A stretch of DNA of 64,000 nt, taken from positions 5,495,952-5,559,951 of the forward strand of contig NW_020194684.1 in the NCBI RefSeq assembly GCF_002865645.1, in the 5' to 3' direction. How positions within the stretch are numbered: the stretch's first letter is position 1; every line of letters begins with the position of its first letter. The stretch is from Hyaloscypha bicolor E. Taxonomy: Eukaryota; Ascomycota; Leotiomycetes; Helotiales; Hyaloscyphaceae. Both the position numbers and the translations under genes were made by a program. The notes under the pieces are model-generated. The model ran no database searches. It saw only the letters and a program-made list of their open reading frames with translations, and was not told the origin of the DNA. Shown one piece after another: positions 25,026 to 36,261 of this stretch.

Positions 25026-25656
25026 GGTTTATTGGGGTATTGCTTAGGCGTTCAAGGACTGCATTTCTGGGTGTTGGTGATACAAAAGTGGTATGGTTAC
25101 CAGATGATGTATTATGGGATAAACTTTTGCATGGGAAAGAACAGTGTACTTCGTACTCATATTTGTATTACTGACGACACGAATCATGATTTGCTATCGT
25201 TCAAAATCAGAGCACATGCTGCGGTTCCACCTTCAATCAAGCGTTCAGGTTCTTTTAACAGTCAACACGTGCATCATTACACCCAGGTTCGAAGCTGGAT
25301 TTCATCCCACTCTCTAAACTGAGAGCCCCGCCGCCAAGACTCACCCCTATCCGAAAGTATGAACCTGCACTACAAATGCAAAATATCAACATAGACTATT
25401 CTGACATCTCGCAAGGTGCAAGAACACGTGTATCCGCAATTGGACTAGGTGAGAATAGAAACCGCGAGTTGACGATCGCTCCTGCAGGTCCGCTGAGGTC
25501 CACAGTTCTCAACGTCACTTCGCTCCAAAAAATGGACCTTGTTGACCCGACCATCCGAACTCGTGCCAATCATCCATTGAATTCCCTACGTTCGAGCACG
25601 GGACCGTTTCCCTTTACCATGCACAAAAATATAAGTATCTTTTAATCCCATTCCCT
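25026..25656. other. Spacer between BUB2 and the AIM6-like gene
   Basis: 631 bases between genes in the same orientation; 3' flank of BUB2 and promoter of the next gene. No other feature seen. Confidence 0.55.
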
Positions 25657-26931
25657 ATGATAGTTCATTCAGGCAAAAGAGGCTTGCAATTGCATATTTG
25701 CGATCGTTGCTCCCTTCTCATCCTCGTCATGGCTGTGCTTTCAACAATCTGGTACATGAGCTTCGCGCTGCTGGGGCTGTGGAATGGGGTGGTGCTTGGA
25801 GAAGTTGTTGCTGCTCCGGATTTAAGTTTGAGTCTGCAGGATATTTTGAATAAGGCGCATCAGGGGCCGCTTTATACGTATCCTACCAGCTTGACGCAGG
25901 GGATTGTGCCGGTGAGTCGAAAACCTTGCTAGGGGTTTAAGTCTTGGGAAGGTGAGGACCAGAGGGCTAATCTGTCTGGAGAGGTAGAAAGGAATTCATT
26001 CTCATAACGATTGTAAGTTTGAGACCCCTTTGGAATATGTAAAGGATGGGTGTTAACAGCAACCAGACTGGCGAGACGTTCCCTTCTACACAGCAATTTC
26101 AGTCGGGGCCATCTCAATCGAAGCAGATGTCTGGCTCTACAACGGCACTCTCCACGTTGGCCATGAGCAAGGAGCTCTCACCAATGCCAGGACCTTCGCA
26201 TCTCTGTACATCAATCCGATTCTCGATGTCTTGAACCGCCAAAATCCGGTAAATTCAACATTCTTGGCATCAAAGACTCATAATGGAATCTTTGATACTA
26301 GTGGTGGCCAAACGCTGTATCTGTTTGTTGATTTGAAAACTGATGGACCTACAACTTGGCCATATGTCGTCAAGGCGTTGGAACCGCTGTAAGTCCTAAC
26401 CGCCTTCTCAGTTTGCCCCTTTTCAAGCGACATGTGACATTACCCCTTTTATGACTTTCCGCATCCTGGCTTCATGATTTTGACCGTTCTAGACGCTCAG
26501 CAGGCTACCTCTCCAGCGTAAACGGCAGCACCTTCACGAGTGGCGCCATAACCGTGATCGGCACCGGCAACACGCCCCTAAACCTCGTCCAGCCCCTCTC
26601 TTCTAGGGACTACTTCTGGGACGCACCCATCCCGACCCTCAACAGCACATTCTCCAACATCACATCCCTCGTCTCGCCCATCGCATCCACTGACTTCGCT
26701 GTCAACTTCGGACCCGTGCTAGGCACGAGCCTGAATGATACGCAGGTCGCGTTGTTGAGAGCTCAGGTTGCGACTGCCCATGCTAAAGGGATTAAGTTGC
26801 GGTACTGGGATCAACCTGGTTGGCCGATTAGTACGAGGGATGGCATTTGGAGGCAATTGATGACGGAGGGCGTGGATTTGATTAATGTTGATGAAATTGG
26901 TGCTGCTGCCGGATTTGGGGATGCTTGGTGA
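25657..26931 (+). CDS. AIM6: AIM6-like PLC-type/GDPD-like phosphodiesterase
   Basis: Exons 25657-25911, 25988-26012 (25 nt), 26067-26388, 26493-26931 (346 aa; 322 aa if the second ATG at 25729 is used). Seen: a hydrophobic N-terminal segment (TIWYMSFALLGLWNGVVLGE) as signal peptide or anchor. Next comes the catalytic entry HSHNDYWRDVPFY, SIEADVWL and LHVGHE, then LYLFVDLKTDG, a middle region with many N-glycosylation sequons, IKLRYWDQPGWP, and the close GVDLINVDEI. Known: the pattern HN(D), E-D, H, and a late D/E is the PLC-like phosphodiesterase barrel, and yeast AIM6 belongs here. The physiological substrate is not established. The second ATG at 25729 puts the hydrophobic segment nearer the N-terminus and may be the true start. 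Confidence 0.88.
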
Positions 26932-27433
26932 TCATGTGGAGACTTAGATTGCAAAATAAGAAAAGTTATGTCTGGTGGAACTTTATTATAGAGGGTGACT
27001 GGGTAATGAAAGGGGACACTTTCCTGATGTATCTGAATCTAATGATGAGAGTAATTGCGTTAAGTGATAATTTACAATGGGTTAGGTGGTGGCGGTATTC
27101 TGAGTTGATTTGTTGACCATGGGCAGGCTGCTGCCGTTGTTCCTTCCCCTTTATTAGCCGAGTCGACCTCGAGACCCTTTTCACCGTTTCGCATTCTCAC
27201 TCTCCCCAACATTTCATCACCAAACAACGTCAGTAATTCTCACCCAGTATATCTTGTATCCATCTTCGCAGCAGTCCATTAACTCTGCACTTACTGCCGA
27301 CACGCATACTCCCCCCATTTTCCGCGGCTGCCACAAATGGACCAAAAGAAAACGCAACCATGACCCCAGGCCCAAACTTTCCCGTCCACCCGAGGCCCCC
27401 AATCGGGTCTGTGTTGTGAACCATGCATAAGGG

Positions 27434-27769
27434 ATGCAATTTTCTGTCAATAACTCCACCCCGGCCAATCCCCAATTTCCAGTCAAACTTCGACCTCCAA
27501 TCAATTGCTTTACTCCAACCAATGACCTGGACCTCCCTCTGGCCAACAATCTCTTTCCAGGCAGTATTCTCCCTCTCCGAAGGAGCGGACCGACGCCTCA
27601 GCAACAAGGGACATTGCCAATTGTTCAGTCCTCGTTGTCGACGATACAGGCAGCGTCTGAGCGACGACCAGTTCTGTCCGCTCTGATCGCTCTGATCAAT
27701 CCTACTGAGTTGGATGACGAACCCGTCTCCGAGCCAAACATAACACATTACATACACCAAAGAATATGA
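27434..27769 (+). CDS. Doubtful small open frame, 111 aa
   Basis: An ATG-started, uninterrupted frame of 111 codons rich in Pro, Leu, Asn and Ser, with an acidic end (PTELDDEPVSEPN). It has no recognised domain, signal peptide or TM helix. A longer accidental frame lies on the other strand. It may be real and lineage-specific or chance; nothing around it helps decide. Confidence 0.2.
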   Translation: MQFSVNNSTPANPQFPVKLRPPINCFTPTNDLDLPLANNLFPGSILPLRRSGPTPQQQGTLPIVQSSLSTIQAASERRPVLSALIALINPTELDDEPVSEPNITHYIHQRI

Positions 27770-27803
27770 ACTAGATCGACTTCTCTGCTCTTGATGGCAA
27801 GTG

Positions 27804-27811
27804 AGCCGGAT
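27804..27811. repeat. Left 8-bp target-site duplication
   Basis: AGCCGGAT, identical to 28269-28276 on the other side of the element. Confidence 0.93.
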
Positions 27812-28268
27812 CAGTGTGTCAAATGAATAGATTAGATTAGAATACTGGCTAGTAATCTAATTTATTCATCAAAAATACCCACTAATTATATTCTAATCAG
27901 ATTCTAATTGAGGTAATCATGAATATTCATGAATACTTTGATTACTATACACGTGACTGTCTCACGTGATATACTAACCTAATTAGGTATGGCTCCCGAT
28001 CTAGCATCGTCTTTGCAAGGCTTTCGACCCACTAATTAGGCAGCGAGGTGGCGCTAAGGAGACACTAGAGCGGGATCTCTACTTAATTAGGCTAGAGTAT
28101 CACGTGCCATGGTCACGTGTAGAGTAATCAAAGTATTCATGAATATTCATGATTATATATTCTAATCTAATCAAATTATTTAAGCATTGCAGTAATTATA
28201 TTCTATTCAAGCTAATCATGAATATTCATGAATATTCGGAATACCTTGATTACTTTTTTGACACACTG
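27812..28268. mobile_element. Non-autonomous hAT-type MITE, 457 bp
   Basis: Seen: perfect 12-bp terminal inverted repeats, CAGTGTGTCAAA at 27812-27823 and its reverse complement at 28257-28268, flanked on both sides by the identical 8-bp sequence AGCCGGAT (27804-27811 and 28269-28276). Inside is a second, long imperfect inverted repeat (about 27915-27995 versus about 28092-28165) containing TCATGAATATTCATGAATAC and CACGTGA boxes. It is AT-rich at the arms and has no coding capacity. Known: an 8-bp target duplication and ends beginning CAGTG are the hAT superfamily signature. Inferred: it moved by the transposase of an autonomous hAT elsewhere. The intact target duplication suggests a fairly recent insertion. 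Confidence 0.93.
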
Positions 28269-28276
28269 AGCCGGAT
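28269..28276. repeat. Right 8-bp target-site duplication
   Basis: AGCCGGAT, identical to 27804-27811. Confidence 0.93.
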
Positions 28277-28928
28277 GCGAAGTCGGACATGGATCGGAAT
28301 ACCGCTCTCTTACTATTCGCATGGTTGGCATCGTCTGACAATACTACTGCAGATCACTTTAGAAGCTGATTTGAGCGGGAAATCTTTCTTTTCTATCAGC
28401 ACAATGCGATGGGTTCCACCGATCAGCAAAAGCTGGACGCGGAAGTCAGAAGACAGCGCAGGAGTAAAGAGAGACAGGAGGGAGCAAGCAGGCAAGTTAT
28501 GGTCCATGGGAGTAAAGTACTCGCCGGGTAGGACTTCCAAGGAAAGCAAGTAAACCGACAACGCTCAGGGCGAAAATGAAGGAAGGTGTGACCACATCCC
28601 AACAGTTCACACTACTGAGCTCAACAAACACCCGAACAGTACTAACACTCGGGTCATCAATCAAGCTCTCATTCTCATTAACTATTGATTATATCTACAT
28701 GAATCATGACCTTGACTTCATTCGATTTCATTCCCACCCAAACCAGCCGAGCCTAACCAAAACATTCATGGACGCAGAGGTCTCGGAACCCACTACCAAA
28801 GTAAGAGCAGAAAAAGAATGGTATCATCGACGCAATAAGCACATCCACGCAATGCTCCCCAAATGAACCCAGCAAGGAAGAACAAAATATTATCCAGTCA
28901 TGCTGCCGCGCTGATGCATACCTCCACG
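28277..28928. other. Spacer between the hAT element and the CLIP-170 gene 3' end
   Basis: About 650 bases; 3' flank of the minus-strand gene. Short frames present do not look coding. Confidence 0.5.
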
Positions 28929-31521
28929 CTAAAATGCATCTTCAAAAGGACAATCTATGCTATCGTGCCCCTCGCGTTCGCACACGCCGCACCACTTATC
29001 CATGTTGATTGCTCCACTCTCCTTTCCTGCCACGGGCCCTGATTCCATCGGGTTTGGGATGATCCTCACTGCTGCTGGGACTGCTGGGACTGCTTTCGTC
29101 TTGACAGGTGAGAGGGGGGCGGGTTTGTAGTCATCATGAGAAGACTTTGGGGAGAGCCCAGCCTTGACAACGTCCCTGCCCGTTCTCAGCTGTGATTGTG
29201 ATCCAGAAACATCTCTTGAATGGGTGCCGTTTGTGGTTCCATTAGGACTAAACATGTTTGTGCATGTTAGAATGTCGTGACCTGACGTTTCACACAACTC
29301 GCAAAAGCTCTCATTAGCAGACGAGTACGTATCACTTTCCGGCATGGTCTCGAGAGTGTTTCCTCGTCGATGGTTCTCTGGCGACGTCCGTTCTCGGTCA
29401 CGCCAGCTGACGACGGTCCCTTTAGAATCCCGGATGGAGGATCGATCCTGTGTGACGGTCCCGGTGCTCATTGCGCTGGCACGATGACTGGGGGCGGTGT
29501 TGCTAGCACTGCCCCTGCGCAATCGTTCCAGCTCTCGTTCCAGCTCATCCTCTCGGCTAACCTTAGACTCGACAAGTGCTCGAAGTTCCATCACTTCTCG
29601 CTCAAGCTTCTCTCGTGCAAGGCGATCTTTGATGGAATCAACACCGTCGCTGGGACGGCGCCGGGAGGAGGAACTATCTTGTCGTTGGGTCGGGGTTTTC
29701 TGAAGTTCGTTTGAATTTGCCGTATCTGGGACAGCGTCCCGACTTAACGAATGGATGATTGCCTTCAAGCCTCGAATCTCGTCGTCTCGCTGTTCCACTT
29801 CCTTGGACATGGACGGAGATTCTCCATTGGCGGCACCGCTCATAGCTGCCGCCGCTTTCTCTCTCTCGCGGCGGAGTTCTGATCTGGTACGTTCGACTTC
29901 TCCTCGAAGGAATTCTACTTCACCACGAGCCTCGGCTTCTCCACGTCGGGCGTCCTCTAAACCTTCTTCCAGCTCCTGGACAAGTTCCTCCAGTTGTTTC
30001 AGTTGCCTTGCAACACTGTCAACATCCTCGCTTCTTTCTTGTAATTCTCTGACCTCTTGCAACAAATCTTCCACACGCTTCTCATACACTCGTTCAGTCT
30101 CTGTGCTAGCCAGTTCCAAGGTGTCGATTGTACTCCTGAAATCCGCTCGATGGGCATCAAACTCCGCAGTCAGCATGGCAATCTTTTCGTTCTTCTCCCG
30201 GAGCAACGTTCGTAATTGTGATGCGTCTTTGTCCTCCATGCTCCCTCTATTATGTCTCCCTCCATCTGAACTACCCATTAATGTCTGCACTTCTGCCAGA
30301 CTACTCTCCATTTCCGCCAGGCTGGATGCTTGATCCTTTAACTGGCGATCTCGCTCTTCTAACTGCCCTCTTAATCTCTCGATCTCATCGTCGTTGGCCC
30401 TAGATGCTGGCCGCATCTTCGTATTAAAGGAAGACACAGAGCCAAGGCTTCCATTGGTGGTGGTTCTTGCAACACCAACAGGTGTTGTTTCATCATCGCT
30501 GTAGTTCATAGGAGCCTGTCCAAGAGCAGAAGCACTTCGCGGGCCAACGCTTGCCTTCATCCCATTCCTGGGCGTATAACCAACCTTCTTGCTCGGATCC
30601 CTCGAGTCTTGTGTACCCCTCACACTTTGTCCAAACTTACCAGGCGCGGGACTGGCATATCGAGCAGGTGTTTTGGTTACAGGTGTACCGATTGAAGGTC
30701 TCCCTCCTAGCTGTGGTTTTCGCAGAGGGGATTCTGGTCGTGGTAGGGACGGTCGAGACTTTTTGAATTGAGGACTTGGTGCTCGCCCTGGTCCAACCGA
30801 CTGGCTGAACTTTGGCACTGACGGAGTTGGTGGGGTATATGTATTTGGTCCCTGTCCAGCTATTTTGAAACTTCCTCCTCCCCCTATTGATGGAGTTGTT
30901 GGCGTAATGGGGAACGAACCATCGTGGGATGAGGGCGATCCGCGTCTTGTCGCTCTATTGATGGGGAGAAATATACCCGCTCCGGCTGTGGATGTCGAAA
31001 AGTAGGAGACGCTGAGTGACTTGTCAGTATTGTTTGGCTCCGCGCCGTTGCAAGCCTTACCCGTCAACATCGCCATTGTTCTTGCCCCGGGAAGCGAATT
31101 CTTCGCTGAGCTCCACTCCAGCAAATGTTCCCTTCTTACCGTTGACTGTTCCTATGAACTTGACGGTTCCATGCATGCTTCCAGGAACGTCAACCAGGTC
31201 ACCGACCTCAAGGTCGTCGTCGGACCCGCGAGACGGAGTAAAGGGCGGCATAGTTCCAATAGTAGGTGAATCCTCGTCCAACACCGTCCTCAACCCGTAA
31301 CCTACGCTGGCATCAGGTATGGTAGCGAGGGAACTCGACGTGAGCGTGCTCAGTGATGCTTTGCGGGCAAGCGCGTTCGTTCTATTGCTGAGCGCGGGTA
31401 CTTGCAACGCGCTAGCCTTATAGGAGGCGTTGAGGTTGGGGGTGGAAGCAGTTTTGACGCTGTTGCTCAGTGAAGGGCGAGGTCGTGCAAGGGATCGTTT
31501 TGGTGTGTAGTTGTTCGACAT
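28929..31521 (-). CDS. CLIP-170-type microtubule plus-end tracking protein (ClipA/Tip1/Bik1)
   Basis: Exons 31521-31061 and 31011-28929 (847 aa). Seen: a basic Ser/Pro-rich N-terminus, then a CAP-Gly domain (LEVGDLVDVPGSMHGTVKFI, NGKKGTFAGVEL, SRGKNNGDVDGVSYF), a basic low-complexity stretch, and a long coiled coil from about residue 330 to 680 (e.g. LRGQLEERDRQLKDQ, LKQLEELVQELEEGLED). Two C-terminal CCHC knuckles follow: CELCETSGHDILTC and CGVCEREGHDSIDC, ending EDAF. Known: this is the CLIP-170 plan. The CAP-Gly domain binds EB1/tubulin tails, and the C-terminal zinc knuckles and acidic-aromatic end bind dynactin/LIS1 and mediate autoinhibition. Fungal orthologs (ClipA, Tip1, Bik1) guide microtubules and polarity. 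The intron falls inside the CAP-Gly domain (49 bases). Confidence 0.93.
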
Positions 31522-33897
31522 CGAGCGTTTCTCGCGTTGATGTTGTTTTTTTGGACGGCCGCGGTAGCGGTGACCCCTGGAGCTGGCCAGAGGACTGGAT
31601 CGCCTTATCCTCGATTGGCAATCTCAATGCGATAGCTCTTCATAAGCAGCAGAACAGTCGAGGTATTAATAATTGCGCCGGAACAAAGGAATTGCGAAAA
31701 GGGGGCACGTCGATTTGAAAAAATGCTGGGGATTGAATTCTAAGAGTTGCAGCTGAGAGTAAGAGGGCAGACCGTGAGGTATGCTCGTTTCCCCCTGCAG
31801 CCAGCCAGACCGAACGCCGCTAAATCGGATATTGTGCGGCGTCTTCAGAACCAACAAAGAAGTTTTTGAGGTTTTGGTTGCTTATTTCAATGACGCAGAT
31901 TCCGAGGCTTTATGGGTTGTCGGGTTTCATCCGATCATGGTGAAGAAAGAGAGTCTGTGGTCAGGATGGACGCTGCTCGAGTGGACCTCATCGAAGGAAG
32001 CAACGGAGGCCCCCTCCAGGACATTCGTTCTCCATGTGTTCATCAGCACTTCCCCTATTCTGACCTCATGCGGCTAATCCCAGCACCTGCCACACAGCCT
32101 TCCATTTCGTTACCGTCCGGAAGGAAAGGAGCACCAGGAGGCCCGTCCTATTTCTTGTGATCCATGCAACTCCGACTAATGACGCCACGATCTGACCGTT
32201 TGTTCGGAGAATAAATCAGACGTTGTCTAAGTCTTTTATCTCTTCAGATGCTCCCCCGAGTGTCATCACTTAATGAAGAGAGAAAGATGATCACTCGCTC
32301 GGCCAGTGCCTTTGTTTCGTGGAGATGACGGGTCAACAGGCCTGATAGTTTAACTGAGGGTCATCCTGGTAAGAAACGCAGGAACCCGTGCCAGGATGTG
32401 AAGCAGCTCACTGTTCCCCTTCACACATTATCAAAATTTTAGCTTGCCTTTAAACTTTGTTTGGTGTTCCCATTGTGTTTCGGACTTTCGGAAGCTTCTA
32501 TGGATCAGATACCTGAAGCTTTAAAGCGAATGACTTTTCCCCGGCCAAGGTTGGAGTTCCCTTGGCCAACGTTCCAGGCGTCCATTCTTGCTGTGAAAGG
32601 TTCCGCTGGCCAAAGATTTGGATGTTTCCACAACTTGACGTTGAGAAAAGTCTTCATCGCTGTGATGAGAGATGGCAATACCATTTAGTTCGAGGGGAGG
32701 GTGTCCAGTAATACCAGCATCGTCACAGCGTGCCTTGGCATCTTTCAATGAGCTCTGTTTCCGTGCCATCGAACGTGACTTTCAGCTAGACACTTCTTTT
32801 CTTAAGAAAGCCAATGGACAATACTTGCAATAGAAGAAAAACTGGCCGAGACGAGAACAATCGTCTGTTAAACGATGTTGTACTATCATTGCTTGAATTT
32901 GGTCGGCCCGCGCTTTGTACATAGAAGGCTTCTAACATATTCATGATTATGCGACTAAGCTAGCAAATGCAAAAACTGATAAACATAAATCTTCTAAACG
33001 AAAACGAGAAACTAACCAAAAATCAAATTCAGTATCAATATAGAGAAACTTTAAAGCAAAATAGAGGGAATTTCTGCTACCAGTCACGTGTCGTGTCTTT
33101 CCTGAAGCGGGCGCTAGCGGACACGAAAAATTTCCCTACAAAAGCGACAGGTTCCTTCAAATCTTCTTCTCTCCTGGTGCGGCGAGAAGAACTTCCCGTG
33201 TTGCCCTAACATCACAGCCTCCGTGTCTTCGGGCCTTGGACGGTTTGTACCATGGTGCAGTCAAATTTCTTGGGCGTCCTTCTTCTCACAGAGAGAACCT
33301 AATTGCAAGACGACTTCTCCATCAGAAGCGCTGAACCGCGTTCGCTCCTTCGATTTGTCTTAACGGGCTCGTTGGCTGCAGGGTTCTGGGGCTAGATGGC
33401 GGGTTGGACATTTTCCCACCTTGGAGAAAAGATATGGCGTGTGTTGTGTCAACTGGCGAATATGTTGAGCCGGGAGACGAGACCGGATTCTGATTGTCGA
33501 ATCGTGGATTGTCGAATCTTGGGAGCCAGAGATGGACGTCAAGTCATTGTGTATTGGCCCACGAGGATATAACTCGGATGTAAGAACTCGAGAACATGAG
33601 ATGGGCACCGAGCCCTTTCGCGTTGTACTGCCAGAATATACTTTAATTTCAGAGGTTAGGAATATGAGGAATGCTGCAGTGTATGTTAGACTGGTGAAAC
33701 CTTGCTGGTTGTCCTACGAGGATAGTTATTAGTTGAAGAGCTTGGAAATCTCAGCTATTCTGTAGAAGTACGGTGGACTTGCGAAAGCCTTAATTTCTTT
33801 ATTGCCAGTTCCCAGGAAAAGACATCTAATACCAACGCCATCCATGAGAAGAACTTGCCAAGAACCTTTTGTCGTAAATCATCGCCCCGCCTTCCAC
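31522..33897. other. Long spacer upstream of the CLIP-170 gene
   Basis: 2.4 kb with no supportable gene. The right part is the TXNL1 3' flank; the left part should be the CLIP-170 promoter. Short ATG frames at 31781-32077 and 32461-32688 have no recognisable content. Confidence 0.5.
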
Positions 33898-35099
33898 TCA
33901 ATCATGGTCATCTCCAACTTTCTCCAACTTGCCAGGGTCTCTCTTCTCGCCCGTTTCACCAATAATCCTGACTCGGTCTACTCGGACTCGTTCTCCTTCT
34001 CCCTCACCATCCACGATGAAAAGTACCAAGCTTGTGACATTCTGGAACTTGACGAAACGTAGGGAGAGCGTAGCCGTGCCGGTCGAGTCCCAGTCATTTT
34101 CCGAGAGCGTGATGGACTGCGTTGCGGGAATATCATCTGCCTCTTCGAATCCGAGGATATGTGGGCGATTGATGTATATTTGGACGGTCTTTGGCCGCAT
34201 AGGGACTTCCTCGTCGTCTTCGGCGGGAGGAGGGAGGGAGGTAATCTGTATGGGAATTAGCACTGGCGAATATAATAGTGTGGAATGAGTCTACCTGAAG
34301 GGTATGGACTTTGAGGGTAGATTGAAATGGCATGAACAGCATCAACTGCTCATCCGTATCACTCTCTACCCAGTCCTTCTTCTCACTGGCAGCTGTTTTC
34401 CCCCTCTGCAATCCAGTAGGCTTGCTCTGATCCACCAGTACTCGTACGCCTCCGAACTCACTATCAGAGTTGAGCAATTCCAAACCCTTCAAGTCTACCT
34501 GGTCGGTAACATCGCTGTATCCCCTTGGCAGATCTCCAATGCGCCAGGTGCTTCCACTACCAGATGCTCCAAAGCCTGATGAGCCCCCTTCAGCTTCAGC
34601 AGCTAGCTTCTTGACGGCGGCTTGAAGTTTACGTGGATCAGCACCTGTGACTTTCTCAACGGTTTGGCCTTGTTTGAATATCATGAATGTCGGCATCCTG
34701 AAAGCCCGGTCAGAAAATCCTTCAAGCCAAAGATGCTTGCTTGATCGAAGTCTCTGCTAGGGAATCACTCACGCCGTGATGTTGTACTTCGCCGCGATCT
34801 CCTTCTGCGTATCGACATTGACCTTTACGAATGTAATGTGATTCGGACGCGACAAACTAGCAGAGAGCTGCTCGTACACCGGAGCAATCGCCTTGCATGG
34901 TCCACACCAATCTGCATAGACTTCTCGAGGTCAGTAAGAGCTGCAAAGTATATTGCATACTGGGACGCAAACGGCAAACTGCATCTGGGAGAGTGGCGGG
35001 GTAGGAGGGGGATCTCTCACAGTCTGCGACAACTATTTTGGACGACTTCAGTAGATCCTCAAATTGCTTGGGCGACAATATTTGCACTGTTTTCGACAT
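33898..35099 (-). CDS. Thioredoxin-like protein with PITH domain (TXNL1/Txl1)
   Basis: Exons 35099-35021, 34920-34773, 34697-34295, 34245-33898 (325 aa). Seen: an N-terminal thioredoxin fold with the redox site WCGPC at residues 31-35 (VADFYADWCGPCK), VDTQKEIAAKYNITAMPTF with the cis-proline, a Ser/Gly linker, and a C-terminal PITH domain (DVTDQVDLKGLELLNSD, LMLFMPFQSTLKVHTLQI, PKTVQIYINRPHILGFEEAD). Known: TXNL1/Txl1 joins thioredoxin to PITH, is cytosolic and nuclear, and binds the 26S proteasome. Start: the ATG at 35099 begins MSKTVQIL, in register with the family; an upstream in-frame extension is not conserved-looking. Introns are 100, 75 and 49 bases. Confidence 0.93.
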
Positions 35100-35886
35100 C
35101 TTGACTGTTGTTGGAAAAGATGATGTAGGAGGAGAAGCTCTGTAGCTTCGCGCGATTGATTTCACATCAAAGGTACAGTGGAATTTACCGAGCCATTCAA
35201 GCCACCAGTGGCCGAGGCGATCGTGTCAACAAATTCGCTTGCTTGCATCAACTACCTTCACTCTTTTTATCTCCTCACAGGTCACAGGCCAGTTATTCCC
35301 AGAAATATGGGAATCTTGATGGCTTTAGCATCACATCGTATTTGAAAGCCTGAATGTGTCTTCGGAACAGACCCCAGCAGAGCTACTGCTCTTCAAATAT
35401 CATTAATTTACCATTGCAGCATGACCTTGGACAAGAGCTGATACTCCCACGATTGTGTTGTGAAGAGAAATACATCAGCTATTGAAGGCAGCCAAGGTGT
35501 TATGGCGTTGTCAGTTTATAGCTTTAGCAACGCGTGCTTCTATTACGATGGTCTTGCTGATCAAGATTACATCTGCTCTTGAAGTGAATGAAAGACTTGT
35601 ATTATTGCTTTCAGGTCAACAAGTCTTATCCCAAGTTGGGAATTATCACGTTCAGATTGGAAAGCATGTCATCTATCAGGTTGATCTCTTGCAAAGAGTC
35701 TCTTTATGTACAGAGAATACAGATGTCAAAACTTCCTGCACTCTACAACACCGATGCTCCCCTCAACATCCAACTTGCTTGCAAGTGCAGACAGGGCATC
35801 TTAGCCATCAAAATCATGGGCCGAATTAAAGAGTAGAACGCCAGACATCATGACGCCATCGAAGCTCGAAGGTGAATGCTAGGTGC
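35100..35886. other. Spacer between TXNL1 and the small secreted protein gene
   Basis: 787 bases, mostly TXNL1 promoter and leader. Short frames (35482-35836) look accidental. Confidence 0.5.
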
Positions 35887-36261
35887 TTACAAGAACTGCA
35901 CTTCAAGTTAGAAACAGGGTCGAAGAATGCATCAAAGGCGAACTTACGAGAGCAATGACACCAGCAACGGACAGACCGAGAGCGGAGACACCGTGAACGG
36001 AGGCAGCGCCGGTGGTGGCGTAGGTGATGGGAGAACCAGTTGGGGTAGAAGAGCTAAGGACGCCAGTTGAGCCAACAGTGCCGATGGTTGGGGTAGCGTA
36101 ACCAGCAGCAGAGCTAGAGGATGCTGGGCATGCATAGACGGTAACTGTCCTTGGGTCTTGTCAGTATCCTGAAGAGGTAGCGGTAGATCGAAGGCGACTC
36201 ACTGTCCGGCAGCAGCAACGGAAGCCATGGCGGCGAAAAGGGCAACGGCCTTGAATTGCAT
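35887..36261 (-). CDS. Small Ser/Thr/Ala-rich secreted protein, probably GPI-anchored
   Basis: Exons 36261-36203, 36149-35948, 35895-35887 (89 aa); too fragmented for simple ORF calling. Seen: a signal peptide (MQFKAVALFAAMASVAAAG), then QTVTVYACPASSSS, a Ser/Thr/Gly/Ala-rich mid-part, a small-residue region (TTGAASVHG) that could be an omega site, and a hydrophobic C-terminus (SALGLSVAGVIALLFL). Known: many fungal cell-wall mini-proteins have this plan. Inferred: GPI-anchored wall or membrane protein; no enzymatic function. The last exon codes only LFL... (two residues and a stop): CTC|TTC TTG TAA. The acceptor AAG|GACAG keeps the frame; the competing CAG three bases on would shift it. Confidence 0.75.

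Larger units (their letters stand above)
26932..27811. other. AIM6 3' flank and spacer
   Basis: Non-coding as far as I can tell, apart from one doubtful small frame at 27434-27769 listed separately. It ends with the left target-site duplication (27804-27811) of the hAT element. Confidence 0.5.

Noticed and set aside
28576..28866. 96-codon plus-strand frame near the 3' end of the CLIP-170 gene
   Set aside because: It lies in the 3' flank of a real gene, on the opposite strand, with no family features.
31781..32077. 98-codon ATG frame in the spacer upstream of the CLIP-170 gene
   Set aside because: No recognisable family; an overlapping frame (31912-32160) on the same strand is equally open, suggesting chance.
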